A stretch of 64,000 nucleotides of DNA from Ideonella sp. (GTDB taxonomy: Bacteria; Pseudomonadota; Gammaproteobacteria; Burkholderiales; Burkholderiaceae_C). The stretch spans positions 62,001 through 126,000 of the forward strand of contig JADKIA010000027.1 in assembly GCA_016721465.1 (NCBI GenBank), written 5' to 3'. This document shows positions 27,756-35,519 of this stretch, piece by piece; within the stretch, counting starts at the first letter, position 1; each line of letters opens with the position of its first letter. The notes beneath the pieces are model-generated. The model did no database searches and was not told the DNA's origin. It saw only the letters and a program-made list of their open reading frames with translations. Made by a program: the position numbers and the translations under genes.

Positions 27756-29243
27756 ATGGCTGCCAAAAGCCCTGACTCACCATCCACCTCGGACCATCTC
27801 ATGGACACGATTCACAGAAACGACAAGTCGGTGTTGATCACCGTCGGGCTGCTGCTGGCCGGCACGCTGGCCTATGCCAGCGTGCACAGCGGCCTGCTGC
27901 AGGCCGGCATCGCAGGCGGCGCCTTGTTCGGCATGGCGTTTGCCGTGGCGCTCATCTCGCGCGGCGGTGCCCTCAGCCAGGTCGCGTTGCCGGTGCTCGG
28001 CATGGCCATGGTGGCGTTGATGATCCATGTGGCCCGTGGCCACACCGAAGCGCACTTCGCCGTCTTTGCCTTCCTGGCCGTGACGGTCGTCTACCGCCAT
28101 TGGTTGCCGGTTCTCGCAGCGGCTGCGGCCATTGCCGTGCACCACCTGAGCTTCAACTACTTCCAGCAATGGGGCTGGGGCCCGATCTGCTTCACCGAGC
28201 CCGGCTTGGCCAAGGTGCTGGAGCACGCGGCCTATGTCGTGGCCGAGGCCGGCGTGCTGGTGTTCCTGGCGCTGCGCGCACAGACCGAGTTTGCCGCGGG
28301 CGAGGAACTCAACACGATCGCCACCCGTCTCGTCGACGCCGAGGGCCGCGTCGACTTCGCCGCCATCCGGTTGGCGAGCGACGTGCCCACCACGCGGTGC
28401 ATGTTGGAGGCGCTGCAGCGCATCGAGCGCTCGATCGCGACCGTGCGCACCAGCGCCGATTCGATCGGCACAGCGGCCGGCGAAGTCGCGGCCGGCAGCC
28501 TGGACTTGTCCACACGAACCGAGCAGGCCGCCAGCAACCTTCAGCAGACGGCGAGCTCGATGGAGCAGCTCACCAGCACGGTCAACCAGGCCTCGGAATC
28601 CGCGCACGCGGCCAGTCAACTGGCCGAATCGGCGGCTGCAGTGGCCCAGCGTGGCGGTCAGGTGGTTGGCCAGGTCGTCCTGACGATGGACGAGATCAAT
28701 GCCAGCTCCCGAAAGATCGCCGACATCATCGGCGTCATCGATGGCATTGCGTTCCAGACCAACATCCTGGCGCTCAATGCGGCTGTCGAGGCCGCGCGCG
28801 CCGGTGAGCAGGGTCGCGGTTTCGCCGTCGTGGCCGGCGAGGTGCGCAGCCTGGCGCAGCGCAGCGCCGAAGCGTCGCGCGAGATCAAGGCACTGATCGG
28901 ATCCAGTGTCGACAGCGTGGAGGCTGGCACGCGGCGCGTTCGCGATGCCGGCTCGACCATGAACGAGATCGTCACCTCTGTGCGCCGCGTGGCGGAAATG
29001 ATTGCCGAGATCTCGCTGGCCGCCGCCGAGCAAAGCCAGGGCATCGGGCAGGTCAACGCGTCGGTCGCGCAGCTTGACCAGATGACTCAGCAGAACGCGG
29101 CGCTGGTGGAGCAATCCGCGTCCGCCGCGGACAGCCTGCGGGAGCAGGCCGGCCGTCTGTCGCAGGCCGTCTCGGCCTTTCGCCTGTCGAGCGATGGGGT
29201 GCCGACATCGCTGGCGAGCAGCAGCGCATCCATGGTGGCGTGA
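27756..29243 (+). CDS. Methyl-accepting chemotaxis protein with multi-helix membrane sensor
   Basis: Chemoreceptor of 495 aa. Residues ~24-180 hold about six hydrophobic helices with little periplasmic sequence, so sensing is probably within or near the membrane. The region is notable for histidines (VARGHTEAHF, AAIAVHHLSF). No classical HAMP is evident. The cytoplasmic signalling domain (~200-480) has the conserved hairpin GIAFQTNILALNAAVEAARA and EQGRGFAVVAGEVRSLAQRS. There is no C-terminal NWETF pentapeptide. An in-frame ATG at 27801 would remove 15 residues before the first helix and is a possible start. The gene is divergent from the signalling operon across 163 nt that contain an A/T-rich patch (27711-27745). 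Confidence 0.88.
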   Translation: MAAKSPDSPSTSDHLMDTIHRNDKSVLITVGLLLAGTLAYASVHSGLLQAGIAGGALFGMAFAVALISRGGALSQVALPVLGMAMVALMIHVARGHTEAHFAVFAFLAVTVVYRHWLPVLAAAAAIAVHHLSFNYFQQWGWGPICFTEPGLAKVLEHAAYVVAEAGVLVFLALRAQTEFAAGEELNTIATRLVDAEGRVDFAAIRLASDVPTTRCMLEALQRIERSIATVRTSADSIGTAAGEVAAGSLDLSTRTEQAASNLQQTASSMEQLTSTVNQASESAHAASQLAESAAAVAQRGGQVVGQVVLTMDEINASSRKIADIIGVIDGIAFQTNILALNAAVEAARAGEQGRGFAVVAGEVRSLAQRSAEASREIKALIGSSVDSVEAGTRRVRDAGSTMNEIVTSVRRVAEMIAEISLAAAEQSQGIGQVNASVAQLDQMTQQNAALVEQSASAADSLREQAGRLSQAVSAFRLSSDGVPTSLASSSASMVA

Positions 29244-29378
29244 TCGTCGGACCGCGTGCCCCGTCGCGCGCACCGTCGGCCGCCGCGCGAGCTTGCTTAT
29301 CATGCGCCGGGCGGGCAGGCGTTCAGTCGTCGACCCGTGCCGCATCCAGAGTCTTCGTTCCATCAAGGAGTGTTCCGC

Positions 29379-29825
29379 ATGACCACAGGCACCGTCCGAC
29401 TGCATCGAGTGATCCGCACCAAGCCTGAAAAGCTTTATCGGGCGTTCCTGGACGCCGATGCGATGGCCAAGTGGCTTCCGCCCTTTGGCTTCACCTGCAA
29501 GGTGCACCACCTGGAGCCGAAGGTCGGTGGGACGTTCAAGATGTCGTTCAACAACTTCTCGACGGGGCACGGGCATTCGTTCGGCGGCGAGTATCTGGAG
29601 CTGGTGGCCAACGAACGCATCCGCTACAACGACCGCTTCGACGATCCGAACCTCCCGGGCGCCATGCAGGTGACCGTTGCCTTGACGCCGGTGTCCTGTG
29701 GCACGGAGCTGAGCATCGTTCAAGAAGGCATCCCCGCGGTCATCCCGCTCGAGATGTGCTACCTCGGCTGGCAGGAATCCCTGCTGCAGCTGGCGCAGTT
29801 GGTCGAGCCCGAGATCCCGGGGTAG
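29379..29825 (+). CDS. AHSA1/SRPBCC family protein
   Basis: Soluble START-like (SRPBCC) protein of 148 aa in the AHSA1 family (activator of Hsp90 ATPase-like domain). Such proteins bind small hydrophobic ligands in a deep cavity; the ligand is unknown. Family segments: RVIRTKPEKLYRAFLDADAM at the N-terminus, KWLPPFGF, VGGTFKMSF, and a C-terminal YLGWQESLLQLAQLVE helix. The ATG at 29379 has a perfect AAGGAG eight bases upstream, so the longer frame from 29256 is rejected. It begins the run of small orphan genes extending to 36 kb. Confidence 0.88.
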   Translation: MTTGTVRLHRVIRTKPEKLYRAFLDADAMAKWLPPFGFTCKVHHLEPKVGGTFKMSFNNFSTGHGHSFGGEYLELVANERIRYNDRFDDPNLPGAMQVTVALTPVSCGTELSIVQEGIPAVIPLEMCYLGWQESLLQLAQLVEPEIPG

Positions 29826-29857
29826 CGCTCGTCCGCGCATTGACCTTCTTTCACGTC

Positions 29858-30349
29858 ATGCCGGCTCCCATGCGCCATCAAGTGGTCAAGACGCTTGCCA
29901 TACTCTCGTTCCTGGCGGCCGCTGCCGCCGTTGCGCAAGGGGTCAGGATGAATGCCGTCGCCAAGGGCGAGTTTGCGGTCAAGTTGCAGCCTTTGACCTT
30001 CGAGGGCGCCGACCCCGATGCGGGGCTGGGCCGGATGTCCATCGACAAGACCATCTCTGGCGACCTGACGGCAACCACCAAGGGCCAGATGCTCAGTGCC
30101 ATGTCCCCGGTCAAAGGATCGGCGGGCTACGTCGCGTTGGAGCGCGTCACGGGAACCCTGGCGGGGCGAACGGGTTCTTTCGTGCTTCAACACAACGCGT
30201 TCATGAATCGCGGCGTGCCCTCGCTCAGCATCGTGGTGGTGCCCGATTCCGGCACGGCGGGCCTTGCCGGTATCCAGGGTGACTTCAAGATCGAAATCAC
30301 CGGGGGCAAGCACTGGTATGAGTTCGTCTACAGCCTGCCGCAGCCATGA
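29858..30349 (+). CDS. DUF3224 domain-containing exported protein
   Basis: A 163-aa protein: the first ~27 residues form a probable signal peptide (RHQVVKTLAILSFLAAAAAV), followed by a DUF3224 domain with the family segments KTISGDLTATTKGQMLSA, GSAGYVALERVTGTLAGR and SFVLQHN, then a VVVPDSGTAGLAGIQGDFKI strand. The family folds as a small beta-barrel; its function is unknown. Most DUF3224 proteins are cytoplasmic, so the signal peptide is mildly unusual. ATGs at 29858 and 29870 are both in frame. It starts 32 nt after the AHSA1 gene and may be co-transcribed. Confidence 0.78.
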   Translation: MPAPMRHQVVKTLAILSFLAAAAAVAQGVRMNAVAKGEFAVKLQPLTFEGADPDAGLGRMSIDKTISGDLTATTKGQMLSAMSPVKGSAGYVALERVTGTLAGRTGSFVLQHNAFMNRGVPSLSIVVVPDSGTAGLAGIQGDFKIEITGGKHWYEFVYSLPQP

Positions 30350-30389
30350 CGGCCGACGCCTTGGTCACGTGGTCACCCGCAGCCATGCC

Positions 30390-31079
30390 ATGCCCGACAC
30401 GCCAGCCGCGTCCACCGGTCTCGATGACCTGACGCAGGGCCGGCCGCACGACTGGTGGGACGCGTTCTACGCGGACCAGGCAAGGCCGATTCCCTTCTTT
30501 TGTGCATCGCCCGACGAAAGCCTGGTGGATTGGATCGGCGCCGGCATGATTGCGCGAGGCATTGCGCTGGACCTGGGCTGCGGCAATGGACGCAACGCCA
30601 TCTTCCTGGCCAAGGCCGGATTCAAGGCGGCGGGCGTGGACTTTTCGCTGGCCGCCATCCAATGGGCGACACAACGCGCGCGCGAGGCCGAGGTCGAGTT
30701 GCGCCTGCAGCATGCGTCCGTGTTCGAGCTGGACCTCCCGCCCGGCGGCTGCGATCTGGTCTACGACTCTGGCTGCTTTCATCACCTGCCGCCGCACCAG
30801 CGCGCCCGCTACGTGGCGCTGGTGTCCTCGGCGTTGAAGCCAGGCGGCTGGTTCGGCCTGACCTGCTTCCGACCCGAAGGCGGAAGCGGCCTGACGGACG
30901 AGCAGGCCTGCGAGCGCAAGACTTTGGGTGGCGGGCTGGGCTACACCGAGGCACGGCTGCGCGAGATCTGGGCGGGCCCGCTGCGAATCTTCAGCTTGCG
31001 CCAGATGGTGCCGCAAAGTGCCGACAGCGGGCTGTTCGGGCAATCGTTTCTCTGGGCAATGCTGGCGCAAAAGCCATGA
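30390..31079 (+). CDS. Class I SAM-dependent methyltransferase
   Basis: Cytoplasmic methyltransferase (229 aa) with motif I LDLGCGNGRNAIFLAKAGF (about residues 55-73), motif II AAGVDFSLAAI, and post-motif segments CDLVYDSGCFHHLPPHQR and LKPGGWFGLTCF. The WWDAFYADQARPIPFF start resembles the thiopurine/tellurite-resistance (TehB-like) subgroup, but no specific substrate can be assigned. The ATG at 30390 lies 40 nt after the DUF3224 stop; the longer frame from 30264 overlaps that gene and is rejected. Confidence 0.83.
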   Translation: MPDTPAASTGLDDLTQGRPHDWWDAFYADQARPIPFFCASPDESLVDWIGAGMIARGIALDLGCGNGRNAIFLAKAGFKAAGVDFSLAAIQWATQRAREAEVELRLQHASVFELDLPPGGCDLVYDSGCFHHLPPHQRARYVALVSSALKPGGWFGLTCFRPEGGSGLTDEQACERKTLGGGLGYTEARLREIWAGPLRIFSLRQMVPQSADSGLFGQSFLWAMLAQKP

Positions 31080-31476
31080 GAGCACCCCCAGGCCGACGAC
31101 GTACCGCCGCCACGGTCCATAAGGCCCGTGGCCTTGGGGTAGGCGGCAGGCGATCTCATGTTGCGCGGCTCATGCCTTCTTGTTGCGGTGTGGTGTTTGA
31201 CATCGACGGCGGCGTCCTGGAGAACGGCAACTGCCATGGCTCGCGATGCTGCCAGGCCCATGGCTCCGCATCTGGCACTGTGGGCGTGGTTGAGTCTTGC
31301 TCGCACACCGAGAACCATGAAGCCGTTCGGCCCCCGCTCAAGCGGAGAGCCAAAGGCCTCTCAACCTGGCCGAGAGGCGAACCTTGAGGCCCAGACTCGG
31401 CCGGGCGGTCGCTGAGGCCCTTCAAGTCGAGGCGCTGCAACAGTGTGCTGCCTCACCACTCGAGCGAGGTCTTTTG
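31080..31476. other. Non-coding gap (397 nt)
   Basis: Lies between the methyltransferase and the tautomerase gene. I see no protein with family features on either strand. A short inverted repeat, CCTCTC/GAGAGG with a 9-nt loop, lies at about 31358-31378 and may be part of a terminator. Base composition is slightly less GC-biased than the neighbouring genes, consistent with decayed or regulatory DNA. Confidence 0.35.
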
Positions 31477-31872
31477 ATGCCCATCGTCGACATTCAACTC
31501 GTTGCCCCGGATGGCAACGCGCCTGCCGGCACCGCGGCGATGCTGGCCGAGGCGCTGGGCCTCGTCTTCCATGCGGACGTCGGCCGCGTCTGGGTCCGGT
31601 TGTCTGTGTTGCCCACTGCCTGCTATGCCGAGAATGGTGTTGCGGACGGCGAAGCGCCGAATCCCGTCTTCGTGTGCGTCACGCACGCCGACCTTCCACC
31701 GGTCGAATCCCTGGTGACACAGGCCAGGGCCATCTCCACGACAGTCGCTGGGTGCCTGGGGCGTGCTCCCGAATTGGTTCACGTCGAGTTCGCTCCCCCC
31801 GGCCGCGGGCGAATGGCCTTTGGTGGCAACCTGCTCGTCCAGGTCGCTCCGGCCGGTTCAACATCGAAATAG
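31477..31872 (+). CDS. Tautomerase-family protein (4-oxalocrotonate tautomerase-like)
   Basis: A 131-aa protein whose mature N-terminus would be Pro (MPIVDIQLV), the catalytic residue of the tautomerase superfamily. Other family-like parts are AAMLAEALGLVFHADVGRVWVRLS and a final MAFGG strand. At this length it is about twice the size of 4-oxalocrotonate tautomerase, like the fused or long tautomerases. The substrate is unknown. The ATG at 31477 is preceded by a weak GAGG. Two frames around it are open for most of the same region, but only this one has the Pro-1 start. Confidence 0.72.
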   Translation: MPIVDIQLVAPDGNAPAGTAAMLAEALGLVFHADVGRVWVRLSVLPTACYAENGVADGEAPNPVFVCVTHADLPPVESLVTQARAISTTVAGCLGRAPELVHVEFAPPGRGRMAFGGNLLVQVAPAGSTSK

Positions 31873-32041
31873 GTCATGCACCTTGAGGCCTTGGTCTGTC
31901 ATTCGAAACGTTGGAGGTCGCCAAGGATTTGGATGGGCTGCTGCTCATGGGTTGTTCAACGTCTTCACCTCCATGTCATTGGAGCTGGTGGGGGCCGGGG
32001 GGTGGTGAAGTGAGACAAAGGCCTCGGCAAGCTCGCGAATC

Positions 32042-32572
32042 ATGAGAACCCTGCGCTGTCCGAGCTGCACGCTCGAGCCACAAGTCGTCGCGCATGCGGC
32101 GGAGATGTTCATCGTGCTCTCGGATCCCGCCATCTACGAGTACGAAGGCGTGCCCCCACCGTCCGTCGAGCGCTTGACCGAGGGCTTTCGCCGGCGCGAG
32201 AACCGATTGACGCCCGACGGCAGCGGGCAGTTGCTCAACTGGGTGGTTCGGCTGCCGAGCGGCGCGCTCACGGGCTACGTCCAGGCCACCATCCTTCCCA
32301 GCGGCGCCAGCTACGTGGCCTACGAGTTCGCCAGCCGCCATTGGCGCCAGGGGCTGGGGCGCGCGTCGGTGGGCACCATGCTGGCCGAACTGGCCTCGGC
32401 CTACGCTGTCCACACCTTTGTCGCGGCCCTCAAGGCGCGCAACCTTCGGTCGATGGGCCTGTTGACGCATCTGGGGTTCGAGCCCGCCAGTGCCGAGCAG
32501 GCAACGCTGTATGAGTTCGATCCAAGCGACGAAGTCCTGCTGGTCAGGCCGGCGGCGAAGCTGACACTGTGA
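32042..32572 (+). CDS. GNAT family N-acetyltransferase (paralogue A)
   Basis: A GNAT acyltransferase of 176 aa. It has the segment MFIVLSDPAIYEYEGVPPPS, the core LNWVVRLPSGALTGYVQATI, and an acetyl-CoA loop in the form HWRQGLGRASVGTML. It is a clear paralogue of the protein at 35520-36041, sharing SDPAIYEYE, PPPSV, LNWVVRL and YVQAT/FVQAT segments. The substrate is unknown; N-terminal amines of proteins or small molecules are typical. No strong ribosome-binding site precedes the ATG. The 169-nt spacer upstream has no evident gene. Confidence 0.83.
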   Translation: MRTLRCPSCTLEPQVVAHAAEMFIVLSDPAIYEYEGVPPPSVERLTEGFRRRENRLTPDGSGQLLNWVVRLPSGALTGYVQATILPSGASYVAYEFASRHWRQGLGRASVGTMLAELASAYAVHTFVAALKARNLRSMGLLTHLGFEPASAEQATLYEFDPSDEVLLVRPAAKLTL

Positions 32573-32621
32573 GTTCTGGCAGCGACGACGCGGCCCGTCC
32601 CGTCCGCCGGATTGCCGCTGC

Positions 32622-32891
32622 GTGGCGTGGCGCGCGGCCAAAGTTGTACTGTCCGAGGGGAGCCTCCCGGATCGTCAGCACAAGGTGGTCGGCCCGGTGG
32701 AGGTCTCGGTGAAGAAGTTGACCCTGTTCCACAAGGATCCGACGAAGGAGCTGGCCAACGAGGCGCTCGTCGAGCGCGCACGCGCCATGAACGCGGACGC
32801 CGTGATCAACATCATCTACACGACGGGCATTGGCCTCACCACCTGGGGCTACATCGACGCAAAGGGCCTGGCAGTCAAATTGCTGCCGTGA
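32622..32891 (+). CDS. Short YbjQ-like (heavy-metal-binding fold) protein, possibly 5'-truncated
   Basis: An 89-aa frame beginning with GTG. The core (GPVEVSVKKLTLFHKDPTKE, ARAMNADAVINIIYTTG, then WGYIDAKGLAVKL) resembles the C-terminal part of small lipoproteins with the YbjQ/DUF74-like fold, marked by the GADAVI-type motif. Those proteins normally have a signal peptide and lipobox in front. Here the frame stays open upstream to the preceding gene, but nothing there looks like a signal. The gene may have lost its 5' end or begin at another codon. Function unknown; family assignment tentative. Confidence 0.5.
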   Translation: MAWRAAKVVLSEGSLPDRQHKVVGPVEVSVKKLTLFHKDPTKELANEALVERARAMNADAVINIIYTTGIGLTTWGYIDAKGLAVKLLP

Positions 32892-33214
32892 TGGTCTGGC
32901 CCTTGGTTGGTCGGGTGCGCCGCACGCGCTGGACATTGTGAAGTCGGTTGAAGCATTGTCCTGATCGACGGAACCCGCCTCGCAGCAAGGATGATCGAAT
33001 GCGAGTTTGGAGTGACCGCACGCGCCGTGATGATCCCGAAGATTGACGGCGACCATTTCGATGAGGACGCGGCCTGACGGCTCATTCAAACCGATCAACA
33101 CAGGCAGACCACCGGGCCCGAGTGGGCGGGCCTCTATGAGCCGATTGCCCCTTCCGTCAGGCCAAGGCCACCTGAGAAACTCGGGCTTCCTGTTGCATCC
33201 AGCAAGGAAACACC
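32892..33214. other. Non-coding gap (323 nt)
   Basis: Between the YbjQ-like frame and the next GNAT gene. Frames open here on both strands are low-complexity shadows without family features. I see no hairpin with a T tract and no convincing promoter. Confidence 0.35.
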
Positions 33215-33727
33215 ATGCCCCTGCGCCCGCCCTTCATGCGCTCGTCCAGCGAAGTGCATGGGCAAGTCCACCCGCACCAGCTGGGCAGCAAGCTGTCCAT
33301 CCGTGTTCACGACGCCCTCCCGCCTGCCGAGAGCGCCATCGTCGACGACGGAATCGGACGCTCCAATGCCGAGGCAGCGCCTTTGCATGAGGTCACGCCC
33401 CTGTCATGCTTCGCGCATTCAGAACGTGGTGATGTCATCGGTGGCGCTGTTGGGCGCTGCTGGGGACATTGCTGTGAACTGCAGCAGCTGTGGGTCGATC
33501 CAGCGCACCGTCGCCACGGCATCGGGACACGACTGATCGGTGCCTTTGAAGCGCGGGCGCAAGCTCGGGGCTGCACCATCTACTACCTGGAGACCTTCAG
33601 CTTCCAGGCCCCGCACTGGTATCGCTCGCTCGGCTACGTTGCGGCCTGCGAACTGAAGCTCTATCCCCATGCCATCACCAGGTTCATCATGGTCAAGCAC
33701 ACTGTCCCGGCGAGCGCTGCGCCATAG
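33215..33727 (+). CDS. GNAT family N-acetyltransferase (second family)
   Basis: A 170-aa GNAT acyltransferase unrelated to the paralogue pair at 32042 and 35520. It has the beta4/P-loop region ELQQLWVDPAHRRHGIGTRL (acetyl-CoA pyrophosphate loop RRHGIG) and the C-terminal YYLETFSFQAPHWYRSLGY. The first ~25 residues are unlike the family, whose members start near LSIRVHDALPP, so the true start could be internal. However, the ATG at 33215 has AAGGA at good spacing. The substrate is unknown. Confidence 0.82.
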   Translation: MPLRPPFMRSSSEVHGQVHPHQLGSKLSIRVHDALPPAESAIVDDGIGRSNAEAAPLHEVTPLSCFAHSERGDVIGGAVGRCWGHCCELQQLWVDPAHRRHGIGTRLIGAFEARAQARGCTIYYLETFSFQAPHWYRSLGYVAACELKLYPHAITRFIMVKHTVPASAAP

Positions 33728-33816
33728 CACGCCGGGCGACACGTTGGGTCGCTGCGGCCTGTACGCCGCCCGACCCGCACCGCGTCCCGAGGGGCGCGTA
33801 CTCAAGGACCCCCCGC

Positions 33817-34167
33817 ATGCTGCTTCGATTGATTCCCAAAGTCTTCTACGCCGACCTGCAGGTCGGTCTGGACCTGTTCGTCCGGTGCCTCGGTTTCGAG
33901 GTGCTGCACCAGGACGACACCATCTCCGTTCTCGGCCGCGATGGGGCCAAGGTCTACCTGATGCAGAACGCGGCGCTCGCGGCGCTGGACCGGCCGGAAC
34001 TCGCGATCGAGACCGACGACATTGCGGCGATCTATCAGGAGGTGAAGGCCCGCGCCCCCGAAGTGCTGCACCCGAACTCGAGGACGGTGCAACGCAAGCC
34101 CTGGGGGGCACAGGAGTTTGCGGTGCTCGACTCGACCACGGTCTGCGTGGTGTTCCGGCAGTGGTGA
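33817..34167 (+). CDS. VOC superfamily (glyoxalase/bleomycin-resistance-like) protein
   Basis: A 116-aa single-module vicinal oxygen chelate protein. Strand-helix pattern LIPKVFYADLQVGLDLFVRC, then LGFEVLHQDDTISVLGRDGA, a central LAIETDDIAAIYQEVKARAP and a final EFAVLDSTTVCVVFRQ match the family. It probably works as a dimer, either as a metal-dependent enzyme or a binding protein; the substrate cannot be inferred. It starts 89 nt after the GNAT gene and is followed 60 nt later by the DUF1330 gene. Confidence 0.83.
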   Translation: MLLRLIPKVFYADLQVGLDLFVRCLGFEVLHQDDTISVLGRDGAKVYLMQNAALAALDRPELAIETDDIAAIYQEVKARAPEVLHPNSRTVQRKPWGAQEFAVLDSTTVCVVFRQW

Positions 34168-34227
34168 TGGCACGCTGGTCGGGCGGCGTGTGGTATCACC
34201 CTGACCCACCATCCCAAGGAGCTGCCC

Positions 34228-34521
34228 ATGAGTGCGTATGTGATCTTCGACGTCCTGATCCGCGACATGAACCGGTACCAGGACTTCATGAAGGGCGTCA
34301 AGCCGGCGCTGGAAGCGGCCGGGGCGCGCTACCTCGCCCGGGGTGGTGAGCACAAGGTCTACGAGGGCGACTGGGCACCGAGACGGATCGTCATCCTGGA
34401 GTTCCCGTCGGTGGCGGCCTGGGAGGCGTTCTACACCGGCCCGGTGTATCAAGGGCTGAAGGCGCTGCGGGACGAGTGCAGCAGCGCGCGCTTGGTGGCC
34501 GTCGAGGGGCTTGCGGCGTGA
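34228..34521 (+). CDS. DUF1330 family protein
   Basis: A 97-aa protein of the dimeric ferredoxin-like alpha+beta-barrel type (DUF1330). Marks: AYVIFDVLIRDMNRYQDFMK, ARYLARGGEHKVYEGDW, RRIVILEFPSVAAWEAFY and YQGLKALRDE. AAGGAG lies at good distance upstream of the ATG. Function unknown; relatives are often next to acyl-CoA or oxygenase genes, and here an enoyl-CoA hydratase follows after 174 nt. Confidence 0.88.
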   Translation: MSAYVIFDVLIRDMNRYQDFMKGVKPALEAAGARYLARGGEHKVYEGDWAPRRIVILEFPSVAAWEAFYTGPVYQGLKALRDECSSARLVAVEGLAA

Positions 34522-34695
34522 GGTGCGGCATTGCGTTGTTTGGTGACGTCGCGCAGATGCGGGCGGGCGAGTCGTCGGTGACGCCCACGCGGGCCAGGCG
34601 ATCCCGCACCGTTGCCGTGCCTGGTGCAAGGGCTGCGCCAGCTTGAGGCAAGATGCCCACCTGAGCAGGCCGCCCCGGCCCGCGGCGGGATCGTC

Positions 34696-35499
34696 ATGGA
34701 CTACAAGCACCTCCTCATCGACAAGCAAGGCGCGGCCGACTGGGTCACGCTCAATCGTCCCGACAGCCTGAATGCGCTGACGGCCGAATCGCTGGCCGAG
34801 CTGAACCACTACTTCGACAGCCTGCTCGAGAACTACGCCGTGCGCGTGGTGGTGCTCAAGGGTGCTGGCCGCGCGTTCTGCGCCGGGCTGGACATCAAGG
34901 TCGCCAGCGCAACCAACAGCGGATCGGTGGGTCGAACCACCGAGCAGGCGATGCGCAGCCAGCGCAACTTCAGCGGCCTGGCCATGCGCATGCGGCGCTG
35001 CCCGCAACCCATCATCGGGCTGGTCCATGGGCATGCGGCCGGGGGCGGGTTCTCGATCGCGCTGGCCTGCGACGTGCGCATCGCCGCCGAGGGCACGAAG
35101 ATGAATTGCGCCTTCATCAAGATCGGCCTGTCCGGCTGCGAGATGGGCGCCAGCTACCACCTCACGCGGCTGGTGGGCACCTCGGTGGCGGCCGAGCTGC
35201 TCTACACCGGCCGCTTCATCGATGCGCAGCGCGCACTGCGCGTGGGCCTGGTGTCCGACGTGGTACCGCTGGCCGAGCTGGACGCGGCCGGCCGATCGCT
35301 GGCCGAGGACATGCTGGCCACCGCGCCGCTGGGTCTGCGCCTGAGCAAGGAGTGCTTCTGGGCCGCGGTGGACGGCAACGACCTGCCTTCGGTGATCGCG
35401 ATGGAAGACCGCAACCAGGTGCTCACCATCGCCAATGGCGATCTGCAGGAGGGCATGCGCGCCTTCGTCGAGAAGCGCGCACCGAGGTTCGGGGCTTGA
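34696..35499 (+). CDS. Enoyl-CoA hydratase/isomerase family protein
   Basis: Crotonase-superfamily enzyme of 267 aa acting on acyl-CoA thioesters. Oxyanion-hole segments are present: RAFCAGLDIKVA (first half) and HGHAAGGGFSIALACD (second). The region TKMNCAFIKIGLSGCEMGAS has Glu in the position usually associated with hydratase chemistry (EMGAS), with the second catalytic acid less clear. The ATG at 34696 (MDYKHLLIDKQG) matches the family start; the longer frame from 34612 adds non-family residues. Its stop overlaps or abuts the next GNAT gene. The physiological substrate is unknown. Confidence 0.88.
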   Translation: MDYKHLLIDKQGAADWVTLNRPDSLNALTAESLAELNHYFDSLLENYAVRVVVLKGAGRAFCAGLDIKVASATNSGSVGRTTEQAMRSQRNFSGLAMRMRRCPQPIIGLVHGHAAGGGFSIALACDVRIAAEGTKMNCAFIKIGLSGCEMGASYHLTRLVGTSVAAELLYTGRFIDAQRALRVGLVSDVVPLAELDAAGRSLAEDMLATAPLGLRLSKECFWAAVDGNDLPSVIAMEDRNQVLTIANGDLQEGMRAFVEKRAPRFGA

Positions 35500-35519
35500 A
35501 CCGCGGCGGCCGCGTGCCG

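Noticed and set aside
27700..27756. Sigma-28 flagellar promoter before the chemoreceptor
   Set aside because: GCCGA occurs at 27748-27752 but the rest of the GCCGATAA box and a TAAA -35 at the right spacing are missing, and it would lie too close to the start codon.
31158..31415. Small exported protein (about 85 codons) in the 31.1-31.5 kb gap
   Set aside because: The start looks faintly like a signal peptide but there is no ribosome-binding site and the rest is Arg/Pro/Gly low-complexity.
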